This document shows positions 1 to 7,575 of a stretch of DNA of 10,375 nt, piece after piece; the stretch's first letter is position 1; the number at the start of each line of letters is the position of its first letter. A program made the translations under genes and the position numbers. A model generated the notes under the pieces. The model searched no databases. It saw only the letters and a list, made by a program, of their open reading frames with translations, and had not been told where the DNA came from. Source of the stretch: an uncultured Treponema sp. (GTDB lineage: Bacteria; Spirochaetota; Spirochaetia; Treponematales; Treponemataceae); assembly GCA_905236465.1 (NCBI GenBank), contig CAJOQA010000089.1:1-10375 (forward strand), given 5' to 3'.

Positions 1-2
1 CA

Positions 3-50
3 ACATTATCTTCATTCAAGTTCTACGTTGGTGGCAGCATCAACTTCTAA
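3..50 (+). CDS. C-terminal fragment of a possible outer-membrane beta-barrel protein
   Basis: Only the last 15 codons before a TAA at 48-50 are inside the window. They read TLSSFKFYVGGSINF. The alternating polar and hydrophobic residues and the terminal phenylalanine resemble the last strand of an outer-membrane beta-barrel, where a C-terminal aromatic residue is the usual assembly signal. A good hairpin terminator follows 27 bases later, which supports a + strand gene ending here. The other two frames end at 60 (TAG) and about 141 and look less protein-like. With so few residues the identity is a guess; the most secure part is that a + strand gene ends upstream of the terminator. Confidence 0.4.
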   Translation, partial: TLSSFKFYVGGSINF

Positions 51-76
51 TAGAGGCTAGCTCTAAAAATATTCCA

Positions 77-109
77 CCCCAGCTTGCAAAGCAGACTGGG
101 GATTTTTTA
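77..109. terminator. Bidirectional rho-independent terminator
   Basis: CCCCAG at 77-82 pairs with CTGGGG at 96-101, and GCTT (82-85) can pair with AAGC (89-92) inside the loop. A T-rich run (102-113) follows on the + strand. On the minus strand the stem is followed within a few bases by a T5 run (complement of 66-69 and neighbours). It therefore ends the + strand gene on the left. It can also end the minus-strand membrane gene, whose TAA stop (107-109) lies inside the T run. Confidence 0.75.
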
Positions 110-589
110 TTTTCCTGGAGCTTGTATTCCGTGTCTTTTCATTACTAAACGCATGTATAGAGGCATAAATATAAAAATCAGGATAAAGCCTATGACCATC
201 TCCTCTGCAAGAGAGATTAGGAACATGGGTAAAAATGGTGGCACTTGGTCAGCGGGAGCATGGGAAGCAATATTTTTATATGCGAAGGCTACCATAGCAA
301 GTGTTATAATGGGGGTATAGATTAGGTCAGAAATCAGACTTTCAAGACAACGTGTAGAAAAAGCTCCCCTCCTCATGTTTCCGGTCACCTTGTCAAGCAG
401 AGGCTTCATGGGGACAATAAAACCAATCAGAAGGCTTATGACCGTGCTTATTGCAAAACTTATCAGCCAGCCTAGAAGTGTAAAATGTCCTGAAAGCAAG
501 ACTCCTGTTAGCGAAAGGAAAAAACTCAGTGTTATCCCCATAAGGACGCTTATCTCTCTTCCAACTCGCCTCATTAGTTTTATATCCAT
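107..589 (-). CDS. DUF2798-like four-helix membrane protein
   Basis: A 160-residue integral membrane protein of unknown function. Hydrophobic segments lie at about residues 13-34, 37-60, 83-105 and 120-147. The two halves look related: helix 2 ends in FIVPMKPLL and helix 4 ends in FMPLYMRLV. This resembles the duplicated two-helix arrangement of the DUF2798 family, judged by texture rather than by a search. The start is placed at base 589, not at the upstream ATG (637), because AAGGAG lies 6 bases before the 589 ATG. The upstream in-frame ATGs at 637 and 607 have no such site. The gene diverges from the flavin reductase, with 94 bases between them. The N-terminal tail is basic (KLMRRVGR), which predicts a cytoplasmic N-terminus. 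No catalytic motif is visible. Confidence is high that the gene is real and modest for the family name. Confidence 0.75.
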   Translation of the reverse strand: MDIKLMRRVGREISVLMGITLSFFLSLTGVLLSGHFTLLGWLISFAISTVISLLIGFIVPMKPLLDKVTGNMRRGAFSTRCLESLISDLIYTPIITLAMVAFAYKNIASHAPADQVPPFLPMFLISLAEEMVIGFILIFIFMPLYMRLVMKRHGIQAPGK

Positions 590-615
590 ATCTAACTCCT
601 TTGTCATTTCAGAAT

Positions 616-634
616 CTATACACTTATAGTATAG
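616..634 (-). promoter_or_regulatory. Extended -10 promoter overlapped by an inverted repeat
   Basis: Read on the minus strand, TGCTATACT (complement of 628-636) is an extended -10 element upstream of the DUF2798-like gene. No good -35 is visible. The same bases form a perfect inverted repeat, CTATAC (616-621), 7-base spacer, GTATAG (629-634). It would lie over the -10 and transcription start, a position typical of a repressor site. The repeat is seen directly; its role as an operator is inferred. Confidence 0.4.
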
Positions 635-652
635 CACAAAAATTCAAAAACA

Positions 653-675
653 TGGTATATTATAACGACAAGGAG
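653..675 (+). promoter_or_regulatory. Extended -10 promoter and ribosome-binding site for the flavin reductase
   Basis: TGGTATATT (653-661) is an extended -10 element without a recognisable -35. AAGGAG (670-675) lies 8 bases before the ATG at 684. The transcript leader would be short, about 15-20 bases. This promoter is back to back with that of the DUF2798-like gene. Confidence 0.4.
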
Positions 676-683
676 TATTTTTT

Positions 684-1235
684 ATGGAATTTGATGCAAA
701 ACATTCTGTTATTGTGCCGGAAGGCGTATTTATTATTGGTACTTATGACGAAAACGGTGTTCCCAACGCAATGAACGCGGCATGGGGAATCCAGTCAGAT
801 TATGAGGAGATTGCCCTTTTTCTTGCAAAACACAAGACAACGGAGAACTTGAAAAAGACCGGAGCCTTTACTGTTGCTTTTGCAACAAAAAGCACGGTTG
901 TAATTTCAGATTACTTTGGTGTTGAAAGCGGCAATAATGTAAACAAGATTGAAAAAGCTGGTGTTCACGTGCACAAGAGTGCCCACGTAAATGCCCCCAT
1001 TATAGAAGAATACCCCCTTACGCTAGAATGCAAGGTAAAGGAATGGAACGAAGAAAAGGAAATGCTGATTGGAACAATAGTCAGCCAACAGGCAGATGAA
1101 TCCATATTGACTGACGGCAAGGTTGACCTTGGCAAATTACAGCCCATCATGTACGATGCTTCTTTCCACGTCTACCGCACCATTGGCGAGGTAGTGGGAA
1201 AGGCCTTCAGCGACGGAAACGCTTTGAAGGGCTAA
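684..1235 (+). CDS. Flavin reductase family protein (flavoredoxin type)
   Basis: A 183-residue soluble protein of the FMN-binding split-barrel (flavin reductase-like) family. Such proteins bind FMN and move electrons between NAD(P)H or other donors and partner proteins. Family-like blocks include NAMNAAWG (28-35), the KTTENLKKTGAFTVAF block (51-66), PIIEEYPLTLECKV (105-118) and a C-terminal LQPIMY...GEVVGKAF stretch (152-175). Length matches flavoredoxin and related proteins. The block that in many relatives reads CGxxSGR is FGVESGN here (79-84), so a cysteine seen in some members is absent. AAGGAG lies 8 bases before the ATG. There is no signal peptide, so it is cytoplasmic. It is divergent from the DUF2798-like gene and its TAA overlaps the stop of the converging chemoreceptor gene by four bases. 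The electron donor and partner cannot be told from the sequence. Confidence 0.88.
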   Translation: MEFDAKHSVIVPEGVFIIGTYDENGVPNAMNAAWGIQSDYEEIALFLAKHKTTENLKKTGAFTVAFATKSTVVISDYFGVESGNNVNKIEKAGVHVHKSAHVNAPIIEEYPLTLECKVKEWNEEKEMLIGTIVSQQADESILTDGKVDLGKLQPIMYDASFHVYRTIGEVVGKAFSDGNALKG

Positions 1236-3331
1236 ACAGTAAAGAGGTCTATCTGACTTCCAATCTGGCTGACAGCGCCTTCCACATTGTCAGCAATTTC
1301 GGACAAGGAATCACTTGAGCCCCTGATATTTCCGGCACTTTCAGAAATCTTTGTCATACTGTCCTTTATCACGTCCGTGGTATCCCGCAACTGATCAACT
1401 TCTGAAAGTATAGACTTGTTGCCTTCAGCCATCTCGTGGGAAGCAGCGCGGACTTCGTTCGTGTTGTCGTTCATAAGTTTTAGGGCATTTCCTATCTGAG
1501 TAGAACCTTCTTCCTGCTCTTCCATAGCAGACTTTATTTGCAAAACAAGTTGCTGGGTCTGGCTGATTGAACCGTTCACCGCAGCAAAAGAATCGCTTGA
1601 GGCTTGGGAAGCATTAACAACATCATCTATAGATTTCTGTATCTTTTTAAGTTCCTCGCGGATTGTCTTTGATTGGGCGCTTGAAGTTTCAGACAGTTTT
1701 CTGATTTCATCGGCAACCACACTAAAGCCCTTGCCGGCTTCTCCAGCATGGGCAGCTTCTATTGCGGCATTCATCGCAAGCATGTTTGTTTGACCTGCAA
1801 TATCACTGATCGTCTTGTTAGCATTCTGCAGAGCCTTTGACTGTTCCTCTATCGTATGAATCCTGATGTTGACATCGTTCTGTCTCTTGATTCCGTCCTC
1901 TGCATTCTCAATAAGTGAATCAAAGGATTGTGCCATGTGACCTACGCTTACATTTACACTGCGAATGTTTCCTATCATCTCTTCTACTGCAGCGCTAGCT
2001 TGGGTCACTCCACTAGACTGAGTTTCAATCATGTGCTCTAGGGACTCTATGTTCTTGGATATTTCCTCTACGGCACTGGCTGTTTGGGAAACGCTTGCAG
2101 CCTGATTCTGCACCTGGGAGCCAATGTTCTCAAGGTCACCGATAATGGCTTCAATTGAATGGCTGTTTTCTTCAATTCTTTGCTGGAGACCAAGGTTCAC
2201 GTTTCCAAGTATTTCTTTAGAATCCTTTACTCCGCCTATTATCGTTCTAAGTTTTTCCATGAAGGCGTTGAAGCCGTCACCTAAAGCCCCAATTTCATTG
2301 TTGCTCTTGACCTCAATCTGTTGTGTAAGGTCTGCATCCCCTGTAGCAATCTGATGGATTGAATTCTCTACAAGTTTCAGTGGCTTTACCGCAAGGACTA
2401 GCATGTAGGAACAAGCGGCAGAAACAATAAGACCCACCAGTATGCTGATTATGATTATTATCTTGCGCAAAGAATTTCCGGCGTTGTCTATCTGGCTTTG
2501 GGGAACAGTTAAAATTGTAGACCAGGGGGTTCCAGGAACAGGAGAAAAAGAAGCAAAAGTTTTTACTCCGTCAGGACTTGTATAGTAACCTTCAGATGTC
2601 TGCCCGCCGCAGGCATTTTTTGCAATCTCTGTAAGCCCCTTGTAGCCAGCCTTGTCGCTGTAAGACAAGTCCATGTACTTGTCCATTCCCCTTATGTGGG
2701 AAATGAGAACTCCGTTAGAGCCGACAAGAATTGCCTTTCCTGCATTGCCCATGGTGAGCTTGCCTATCATCTTGTCAATTTCGTCAAGCTTCACGGCCCC
2801 TGCAAAAACACCGATAAGGTTTCCCTTTGAATCATAGGCAGGCCGTGCTATGTAGTAGCAGACAGTCCCGTCAGTCTGGAAATCAATGTTGGAAACAAAC
2901 GTCTCTTTTCGCTCATTCATTATGGAACGGAAGAAGGGCTTTGAGATCACGGTGATTATCTTGCCGCTACTGGTGTGTCCCACTCCGTCAGGGGTACAGA
3001 AGACCACATAATTAAAGAGGGGGTTACGTATTTCCTCGTGGCTCAAGAGATAGCTGATAATCTCTTCTGCGTTTCCCCTTTTAGTTACGTCGTTGTCAGA
3101 ATAGATACGGAGGTCGTTTACAAGGACCTCATTCCAGTTCTGTATCTTGCCGGCTTCCTCTTCTATTATCTTTTTGCAGAAATTTGAATAATCTTCTTTT
3201 GAAGAGTTTTTTACGTTCTTGACAATAAAGATATTCTGTATAACAAAAGAGAAAATCAGGATAGCCAATATGTACAGTGAGAACTGCACGGACAAATGAG
3301 CGTATTTCTTTTTTTCAGTTTCTTCCTTCAT
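1232..3331 (-). CDS. Methyl-accepting chemotaxis protein with dCache sensor
   Basis: A 699-residue transmembrane chemoreceptor. Order: short basic cytoplasmic tail, TM1 at about 16-37, periplasmic sensor at about 38-288 with dCache-like features (PAS-like stretch ARPAYDSKGNLIGVFAGAV at 162-180 and a second subdomain near 195-275), TM2 at about 290-315, HAMP at about 316-368, then a long coiled coil. The signalling hairpin tip is clear at about 510-550 (QTNMLAMNAAIEAAHAGEAG followed by KGFSVVADEIRKL), the CheA/CheW contact region. About 160 residues lie on each side of the tip. There is no C-terminal CheR-binding pentapeptide; it ends QIDLFTV. AGGAGG lies 5 bases before the ATG and overlaps the stop codon of the solute-binding gene upstream, so the two are probably translationally coupled. 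The ligand is not readable, but the operon suggests sensing of what the binding protein carries. The gene ends by overlapping the converging flavin reductase stop. Confidence 0.95.
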   Translation of the reverse strand: MKEETEKKKYAHLSVQFSLYILAILIFSFVIQNIFIVKNVKNSSKEDYSNFCKKIIEEEAGKIQNWNEVLVNDLRIYSDNDVTKRGNAEEIISYLLSHEEIRNPLFNYVVFCTPDGVGHTSSGKIITVISKPFFRSIMNERKETFVSNIDFQTDGTVCYYIARPAYDSKGNLIGVFAGAVKLDEIDKMIGKLTMGNAGKAILVGSNGVLISHIRGMDKYMDLSYSDKAGYKGLTEIAKNACGGQTSEGYYTSPDGVKTFASFSPVPGTPWSTILTVPQSQIDNAGNSLRKIIIIISILVGLIVSAACSYMLVLAVKPLKLVENSIHQIATGDADLTQQIEVKSNNEIGALGDGFNAFMEKLRTIIGGVKDSKEILGNVNLGLQQRIEENSHSIEAIIGDLENIGSQVQNQAASVSQTASAVEEISKNIESLEHMIETQSSGVTQASAAVEEMIGNIRSVNVSVGHMAQSFDSLIENAEDGIKRQNDVNIRIHTIEEQSKALQNANKTISDIAGQTNMLAMNAAIEAAHAGEAGKGFSVVADEIRKLSETSSAQSKTIREELKKIQKSIDDVVNASQASSDSFAAVNGSISQTQQLVLQIKSAMEEQEEGSTQIGNALKLMNDNTNEVRAASHEMAEGNKSILSEVDQLRDTTDVIKDSMTKISESAGNIRGSSDSLSEIADNVEGAVSQIGSQIDLFTV

Positions 3332-3340
3332 TTTTCCCTC

Positions 3341-5002
3341 CTACTTACTTGTATGCTTGTAGATTCTGTTGATTGCGACGGCATGGAAAGCAACGTCCCT
3401 TACACCGCTCTTTATTAGGTTGGCATTGCACTTCTGATAGATGGGGGATATTACCGCATCTTCCATAACCATACGCTCTGCCTCCTTTAGGGCAGACCAG
3501 CGTTCGTCGGCCCTTGTGCAAAGCTCGCCCTCAGTGCAACTTGCGATAAGGGCATTGTAGACAGGGTTAAAGTAGTTGCCCTGGTTGTTGTCGTTGCCAG
3601 TCACCCACATAGCAAGATATGTCATGGGGTCTGCGTAGTCAGGTCCCCAGTTGTTCAGGCCAAATTCAAACTGGCCAGAGGACATGATTTTGCGTCTTTC
3701 GCTTTTGGGAACAGCCTTTATGTTTATCGTTACCTCTGGAAAAAGAGATTCAATCTGCCTTTTGATTGACTTGGATGCTATCACCTGTGTTTCCCCATCA
3801 GCGGTAAGGAGTTCTAACACAAAAGAATCTTTTCCTAACTCTCTCTTCGCCTGGCTAAAAAGCTCACGGGCCCTTTCAGGGTTATAGCTACACAAGTCAG
3901 GGAATTCTATTCCTGCGGGGGTAAAGTCCTGACCTGTTTGGGAAAAAGCAAAGCCCCTAGGAATAGCGGCATAGGCTGCGGCAGAACCGTCTGCCATTTC
4001 TGCAACAACCTGCTCTCTGTCTATTGCAATGGTAAAGGCCCGCCGCAAGTTACGGTTTGCAAAGTCAGGGTTATCAAAATTGAAGGTAAGGTAATAGAGA
4101 AACCCCGAATCCACCGGCCGGAACTCTGGTGAATCCTTCATCTGCACAACGGCATCACCTGAAAGCTCAACGAAGTCCAGCTGACCGCTTTGGTAACGGC
4201 GCAAGGCCTCTTCTCCGCTACTGATTACTTCATAATGGATTCCTGCAAGCTTTACCTGCGCGGCATCATAGTAAGCGGTGTTCTTTATAAAGGAGATAGA
4301 CTTTGAAGAAGGTGAGTATTCAGTGAGTATGAAGGCTCCGTTTGAAAGGCAGGTATCGGGGCTAGTAGCATAGGAAGCGCCACATTTTTCAACAAAGGCC
4401 TTGTTGGCAGGGTAGAAGGTACAAAAGTAAAGGAGTTGATCAAAGTATGAGACAGGGACCTGCAACTCCACTTCAAAGGTAAAGTCATCAACTGCCCTTA
4501 CTCCAAGTTGATTAGGATCCATTTGCCCAGCTTGGATTGCAACAGCATTCTTTATCTGCGCTATGTCGCTGATCATAAAGGCATATTCAGAATCTGTAGC
4601 GGGGTCTATTGCCCTCTGCCAACCATATACGAAGTCATGGGCAGTCACACGGTCTCCGTTTGACCAATACACGTCATCGCGAAGTTTGAATGTATAGTGA
4701 AGACCGTCTTTTGAAACGGTCTCTTCCCTACAGATTGCCTTTTTTACAGAACCGTCATCGGCCATCTGCATAAGACCGTCAACCATGTTCCCTATAAGTT
4801 CAAAGGAGGTAGCATATACAGCCTTTTGCTGGTCTAAGGTATCTATGGCCGCCTCTAGCGAAACGTTAAGCGTTGACCCCAAAACTGACTTTTCTGGAAG
4901 AGGTCCTTTCTTTGAAGTTTTAAGACCTGCTTCACAAGAAAAAGCCAGTAGCATAATAAATGAAAAAAGTGTAAGAAAAACAAAACGAGTTAAGAGTTTC
5001 AT
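3341..5002 (-). CDS. Family-5 extracellular solute-binding lipoprotein (OppA/DppA-like)
   Basis: A 553-residue binding protein of the SBP_bac_5 (peptide/nickel) family. A basic N-terminus and hydrophobic core (about 7-22) precede LLAFSC with Cys23, a relaxed lipobox as found in spirochaetes, so it is likely anchored to the membrane as a lipoprotein. The family core is evident: YTFKLRDDVYWSNGD (103-117), VTAHDFVYGWQRAIDP (119-134), a following NGAFILTEY block (221-229), the RRAFTIAIDRE stretch in the middle, and a late NWGPDYADPMTYL block. The pattern is closest to Gram-positive-style oligopeptide OppA. No permease or ATPase gene is present next to it; the next gene is a chemoreceptor. The start is weakly served: GGTAAG 8 bases upstream is a poor ribosome-binding site, but the signal peptide fixes the start. 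The substrate is probably a peptide but is not proven. Confidence 0.92.
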   Translation of the reverse strand: MKLLTRFVFLTLFSFIMLLAFSCEAGLKTSKKGPLPEKSVLGSTLNVSLEAAIDTLDQQKAVYATSFELIGNMVDGLMQMADDGSVKKAICREETVSKDGLHYTFKLRDDVYWSNGDRVTAHDFVYGWQRAIDPATDSEYAFMISDIAQIKNAVAIQAGQMDPNQLGVRAVDDFTFEVELQVPVSYFDQLLYFCTFYPANKAFVEKCGASYATSPDTCLSNGAFILTEYSPSSKSISFIKNTAYYDAAQVKLAGIHYEVISSGEEALRRYQSGQLDFVELSGDAVVQMKDSPEFRPVDSGFLYYLTFNFDNPDFANRNLRRAFTIAIDREQVVAEMADGSAAAYAAIPRGFAFSQTGQDFTPAGIEFPDLCSYNPERARELFSQAKRELGKDSFVLELLTADGETQVIASKSIKRQIESLFPEVTINIKAVPKSERRKIMSSGQFEFGLNNWGPDYADPMTYLAMWVTGNDNNQGNYFNPVYNALIASCTEGELCTRADERWSALKEAERMVMEDAVISPIYQKCNANLIKSGVRDVAFHAVAINRIYKHTSK

Positions 5003-5116
5003 GCGTCTAACTTACCACTTTTTCTCCATTTTATCTAGCTTAATTTAAAAAAATCTGTACTATTTTTTTATAATATATAAAGTTATACTTAAGTTTCTTA
5101 AACGACACTGCAAAAC
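5003..5116. other. AT-rich intergenic region upstream of the solute-binding gene
   Basis: These 114 bases separate the end of the MATE-kinase gene from the start of the solute-binding gene on the same strand. They are very AT-rich and must hold any promoter of the binding protein-chemoreceptor pair. TATATTATAA-like -10 candidates exist on the minus strand near 5071-5082, but without a convincing -35. A small perfect palindrome, TTAAG-TTT-CTTAA (5089-5101), lies just past the MATE-kinase stop and lacks a following T run. No clear terminator was found, so read-through from the MATE-kinase operon is possible. Confidence 0.4.
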
Positions 5117-7129
5117 CTAGGCAAGAAGCGCAGTTTTAAGAATTTCTACAGCACAATCTACACCTGTTTTACTTACATCAATACAGAGGTCATAATTGCG
5201 GCAGTCGCCCCACTTTCCCTCGGAAGCAAAGTTGTAGTAAAGCTCACGGTTTCGGTCAGTAGATATAATCTTACGCTCTGCTTCTGCTTGGGAAATATTG
5301 TATTTCTTGCAAACGCTCTCTATTCTCTTTTCCAGTGGCATTGTAACAAAAATCTTAAAGACAGGGGCAGAATCTTTAAGCACCTGGTCAGCCCTTCTTC
5401 CTACGATAACACAAGAACCGTTTGCGGCAACTTTCTTTATAACAGCTGCCTGGGCTTCATGGGCTGCCTTCTGCACATCATCCATCCCCATATCCTTGCC
5501 GTTACCGCTGCCATAGGAGGTAGTCAGCTTTTCGTCAACAAAGGCAAGAAACATCGCGCTAAGCCCGCTTTCATCAGCAGCTTCTTGAATCAAATCTGAA
5601 TCGTAATAAGGAACGTCAAATTCTGCTGCAAGCCTCTTACCTATTTCCCTTCCTCCAGAACCATAAGTCCTGTCTATTGAGATAACGGTAGGCTTACCGT
5701 TAATCAGATAATTATTCCTTAAAAGTTTCTTTTTGCTTTCAGGTGAAGAAGTAAAGTCTGAGCTGTAATCCTTTTCATTAAAAATCTTCTTCCACGAAAG
5801 AGTCAAAAGCAAAACTGTCGTAATAAATGCAAGTACATCAGAAGCAGGACCTGACCAAAGCACTCCTTCAACACCGATTATCGGACAAAGGATTAGAAGG
5901 GCAGGGATTGAATAGATAATCTGCTTGGACAAAGAAATAAAGGATGCCTGAACAGGGAGGCCTACTGCTTGAAAGAAAATTCCTGCTACAAGTTGAAAAC
6001 CTGCTACTGGAACTAGCATCAAGAAAATCCGCAAAGTCTTTACTGCAAACTGATTGTACTTGTCATCAGCAGTTCCAAATATGCTAACAATAGACATTGG
6101 GAAAAACTGAAAGAGAATAAAAGCTACAATCATTACAGCGGTAGAAATAATTATTACCAAATTGAATGTCTTTTTCACTCTATCATACTGGCGGGCTCCG
6201 TAGTTATAACCCCAAATTGGTTGGGCACCAGAGGCAAGACCTATAATTATGACAAGTAAAATATTAAAAACTTTCATTGTAACGCCAAGAGCACTGATAG
6301 GAATATCTGCACCATATTCACTTATAGCACCATACTTATGCATAGCATTATTTTGTACAGCCATTACAACAACCAAAACCATCTGTGAAATAAATGAAGA
6401 TATACCTAATTTGCAAACAACTGGTAGGCAAGAAAATGAGCCTTTAACAGCTTTCTTTGAAAGTTTTACAGACTTAAAGCGAGGTATATAAGCTACATTA
6501 ATAAGTGCATTCACAATCTGACCAATAATAGTTGCCCATGCGGCTCCGCTTACGCCCCAGTGAAAAACAAAAATAAAAAGTGGATCTCCAATCAAGTTAA
6601 TCACACAACCAGCAAGAAGACCTACCATATTGAACTTTGGAGAACCGTCTGCCCTGATAATACTTGCGTAACCAGCACAAATACAACAGAACGGAAGTCC
6701 CAAACTGATTATTCCACCGTACTCAAGAGCATAAGGAAGAATTGCATCTGTTGCTCCAAAAAAGAGACAGAGAGGCTTTAGGAAAATAAGATAGATGACC
6801 GCTATTACAAGTCCCATCACAAAAGTAAAAATCAATCCAAAGCAAGTGCCCTTAGCAGCCTTATCCCCTTCTTTTTTCCCCAGCATCAGGCTCATAAAAC
6901 TAGCAGTTCCATCGCCTACCATAAGGGCTAAAGCCATTGCAAAAGTTGTAAGAGGGAAAACAACGTTAGTAGCACCGTTACCCAAATAGCCTACACCGCG
7001 ACCAATAAAAATCTGGTCAACAATGTTATAAAGAGCATTTACAACTAAAGAAATAATTCCAGGAATCGCAAACTTTGCAAGCAACTTCCCAATTTTTTCT
7101 GTACCTAAAATATTTACGTTTTCTTTCAT
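5117..7129 (-). CDS. MATE efflux transporter fused to a cytidylate kinase-like domain
   Basis: A single open frame of 670 residues with two domains. Residues 1 to about 446 are a full-length MATE exporter with about 12 hydrophobic helices. Its start (EKIGKLLAKFAIPGIISLVV, 11-30, then NIVDQIFIG, 35-43) and the ADGSPKFNM block (160-168) are typical of the MepA/DinF-like part of the family, which exports drugs or metabolites by Na+ or H+ antiport. After a charged linker (about 447-478) comes a cytidylate kinase-like domain (about 479-670). It has a glycine-rich P-loop YGSGGREIGK (489-498), CVIVGRRAD (573-581) and a lid-type DRNRELYYN (625-633) followed by KWGDCRNYDLCID (639-651). The family usually stands alone at about 200 residues. 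GAGG lies 6 bases before the ATG and overlaps the marR stop codon (8-base gap), so the two genes form an operon. The kinase substrate is unknown; the last P-loop position is Arg rather than Ser/Thr. Confidence 0.93.
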   Translation of the reverse strand: MKENVNILGTEKIGKLLAKFAIPGIISLVVNALYNIVDQIFIGRGVGYLGNGATNVVFPLTTFAMALALMVGDGTASFMSLMLGKKEGDKAAKGTCFGLIFTFVMGLVIAVIYLIFLKPLCLFFGATDAILPYALEYGGIISLGLPFCCICAGYASIIRADGSPKFNMVGLLAGCVINLIGDPLFIFVFHWGVSGAAWATIIGQIVNALINVAYIPRFKSVKLSKKAVKGSFSCLPVVCKLGISSFISQMVLVVVMAVQNNAMHKYGAISEYGADIPISALGVTMKVFNILLVIIIGLASGAQPIWGYNYGARQYDRVKKTFNLVIIISTAVMIVAFILFQFFPMSIVSIFGTADDKYNQFAVKTLRIFLMLVPVAGFQLVAGIFFQAVGLPVQASFISLSKQIIYSIPALLILCPIIGVEGVLWSGPASDVLAFITTVLLLTLSWKKIFNEKDYSSDFTSSPESKKKLLRNNYLINGKPTVISIDRTYGSGGREIGKRLAAEFDVPYYDSDLIQEAADESGLSAMFLAFVDEKLTTSYGSGNGKDMGMDDVQKAAHEAQAAVIKKVAANGSCVIVGRRADQVLKDSAPVFKIFVTMPLEKRIESVCKKYNISQAEAERKIISTDRNRELYYNFASEGKWGDCRNYDLCIDVSKTGVDCAVEILKTALLA

Positions 7130-7137
7130 CTATAACC

Positions 7138-7575
7138 TCAATTACTTAGATTCTCAATCATTTTTGTACATACCTGACAAAAGGTATTATACTCTTCCTT
7201 ACCAATATTTCTTAAAAGCATTTTTTCCATAGACTCTATGTCTTTTTCAACTTGCTTCTTAAGTTTTAAGGCTTTTTCAGTTAGGTTTATTTTTTTTAAT
7301 CTTGAATCCCTTTCAAGATTTTCTCGTTCAATAAAGCCTTTATCCTCTAGCTGCTTAATTATGGCACTAGCAGAAGAAGCTTTTATGTTGAACTCGTTTT
7401 CTAAATCCTTTTGAAAAATATCCTCTTTTGGTAACCCAAGAAAATAATGCAAAGCCCTGCTTTGCGAAGAGCTCAAGGCTGTTCCTGCATGAAACTGGGA
7501 AAAGCAGTTTTTTAATTTGTTTTCCAGCGTTCGTTCTAATATACAGACCTGAGCCAAATCATAATTATAGCTCAT
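7138..7575 (-). CDS. MarR-family transcriptional regulator
   Basis: A 145-residue winged-helix regulator of the usual MarR size. N-terminal dimer helix at about 5-25; recognition-helix region SSASAIIKQLEDKGFIER (67-84); wing with ERDSRLKKINLTEKA (88-102), which contains the characteristic D-x-R (D90, R92); C-terminal helices to 145. MarR dimers normally repress their own operon and release DNA when a small ligand or oxidant is bound. Four cysteines (11, 24, 133, 136) are present, so thiol sensing is possible but not shown. It is the first gene of a two-gene operon with the MATE-kinase gene, 8 bases apart, so that transporter is the obvious target. AGGAG lies about 10 bases before the ATG, inside a palindrome (7576-7600), consistent with autoregulation. 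Confidence 0.93.
   Translation of the reverse strand: MSYNYDLAQVCILERTLENKLKNCFSQFHAGTALSSSQSRALHYFLGLPKEDIFQKDLENEFNIKASSASAIIKQLEDKGFIERENLERDSRLKKINLTEKALKLKKQVEKDIESMEKMLLRNIGKEEYNTFCQVCTKMIENLSN

Noticed and set aside
590..637. Longer start for the DUF2798-like protein (ATG at 637 or 607).
   Set aside because: The added codons contain the ribosome-binding site of the 589 start, and the 637 ATG lies at the promoter -10, upstream of any likely transcript.
1268..1294. GCTGACA/TGTCAGC inverted repeat as a terminator for the flavin reductase.
   Set aside because: There is no T run after it and it lies in coding sequence for the chemoreceptor coiled coil, so it may be chance.
4285..4491. A 68-codon minus-strand open frame within the solute-binding gene, and similar internal frames elsewhere.
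   Set aside because: These overlap well-supported genes in other frames and show no motif or ribosome-binding site.
5012..5029. A six-codon minus-strand mini-frame (MEKKW, stop) just before the solute-binding gene, as a possible leader peptide.
   Set aside because: It has no ribosome-binding site, no attenuator-like hairpins and no run of a regulatory amino acid; chance is enough to explain it.
5089..5101. TTAAG-TTT-CTTAA palindrome as a terminator for the MATE-kinase gene.
   Set aside because: The stem is only five A/T-rich pairs and no T run follows on the minus strand.
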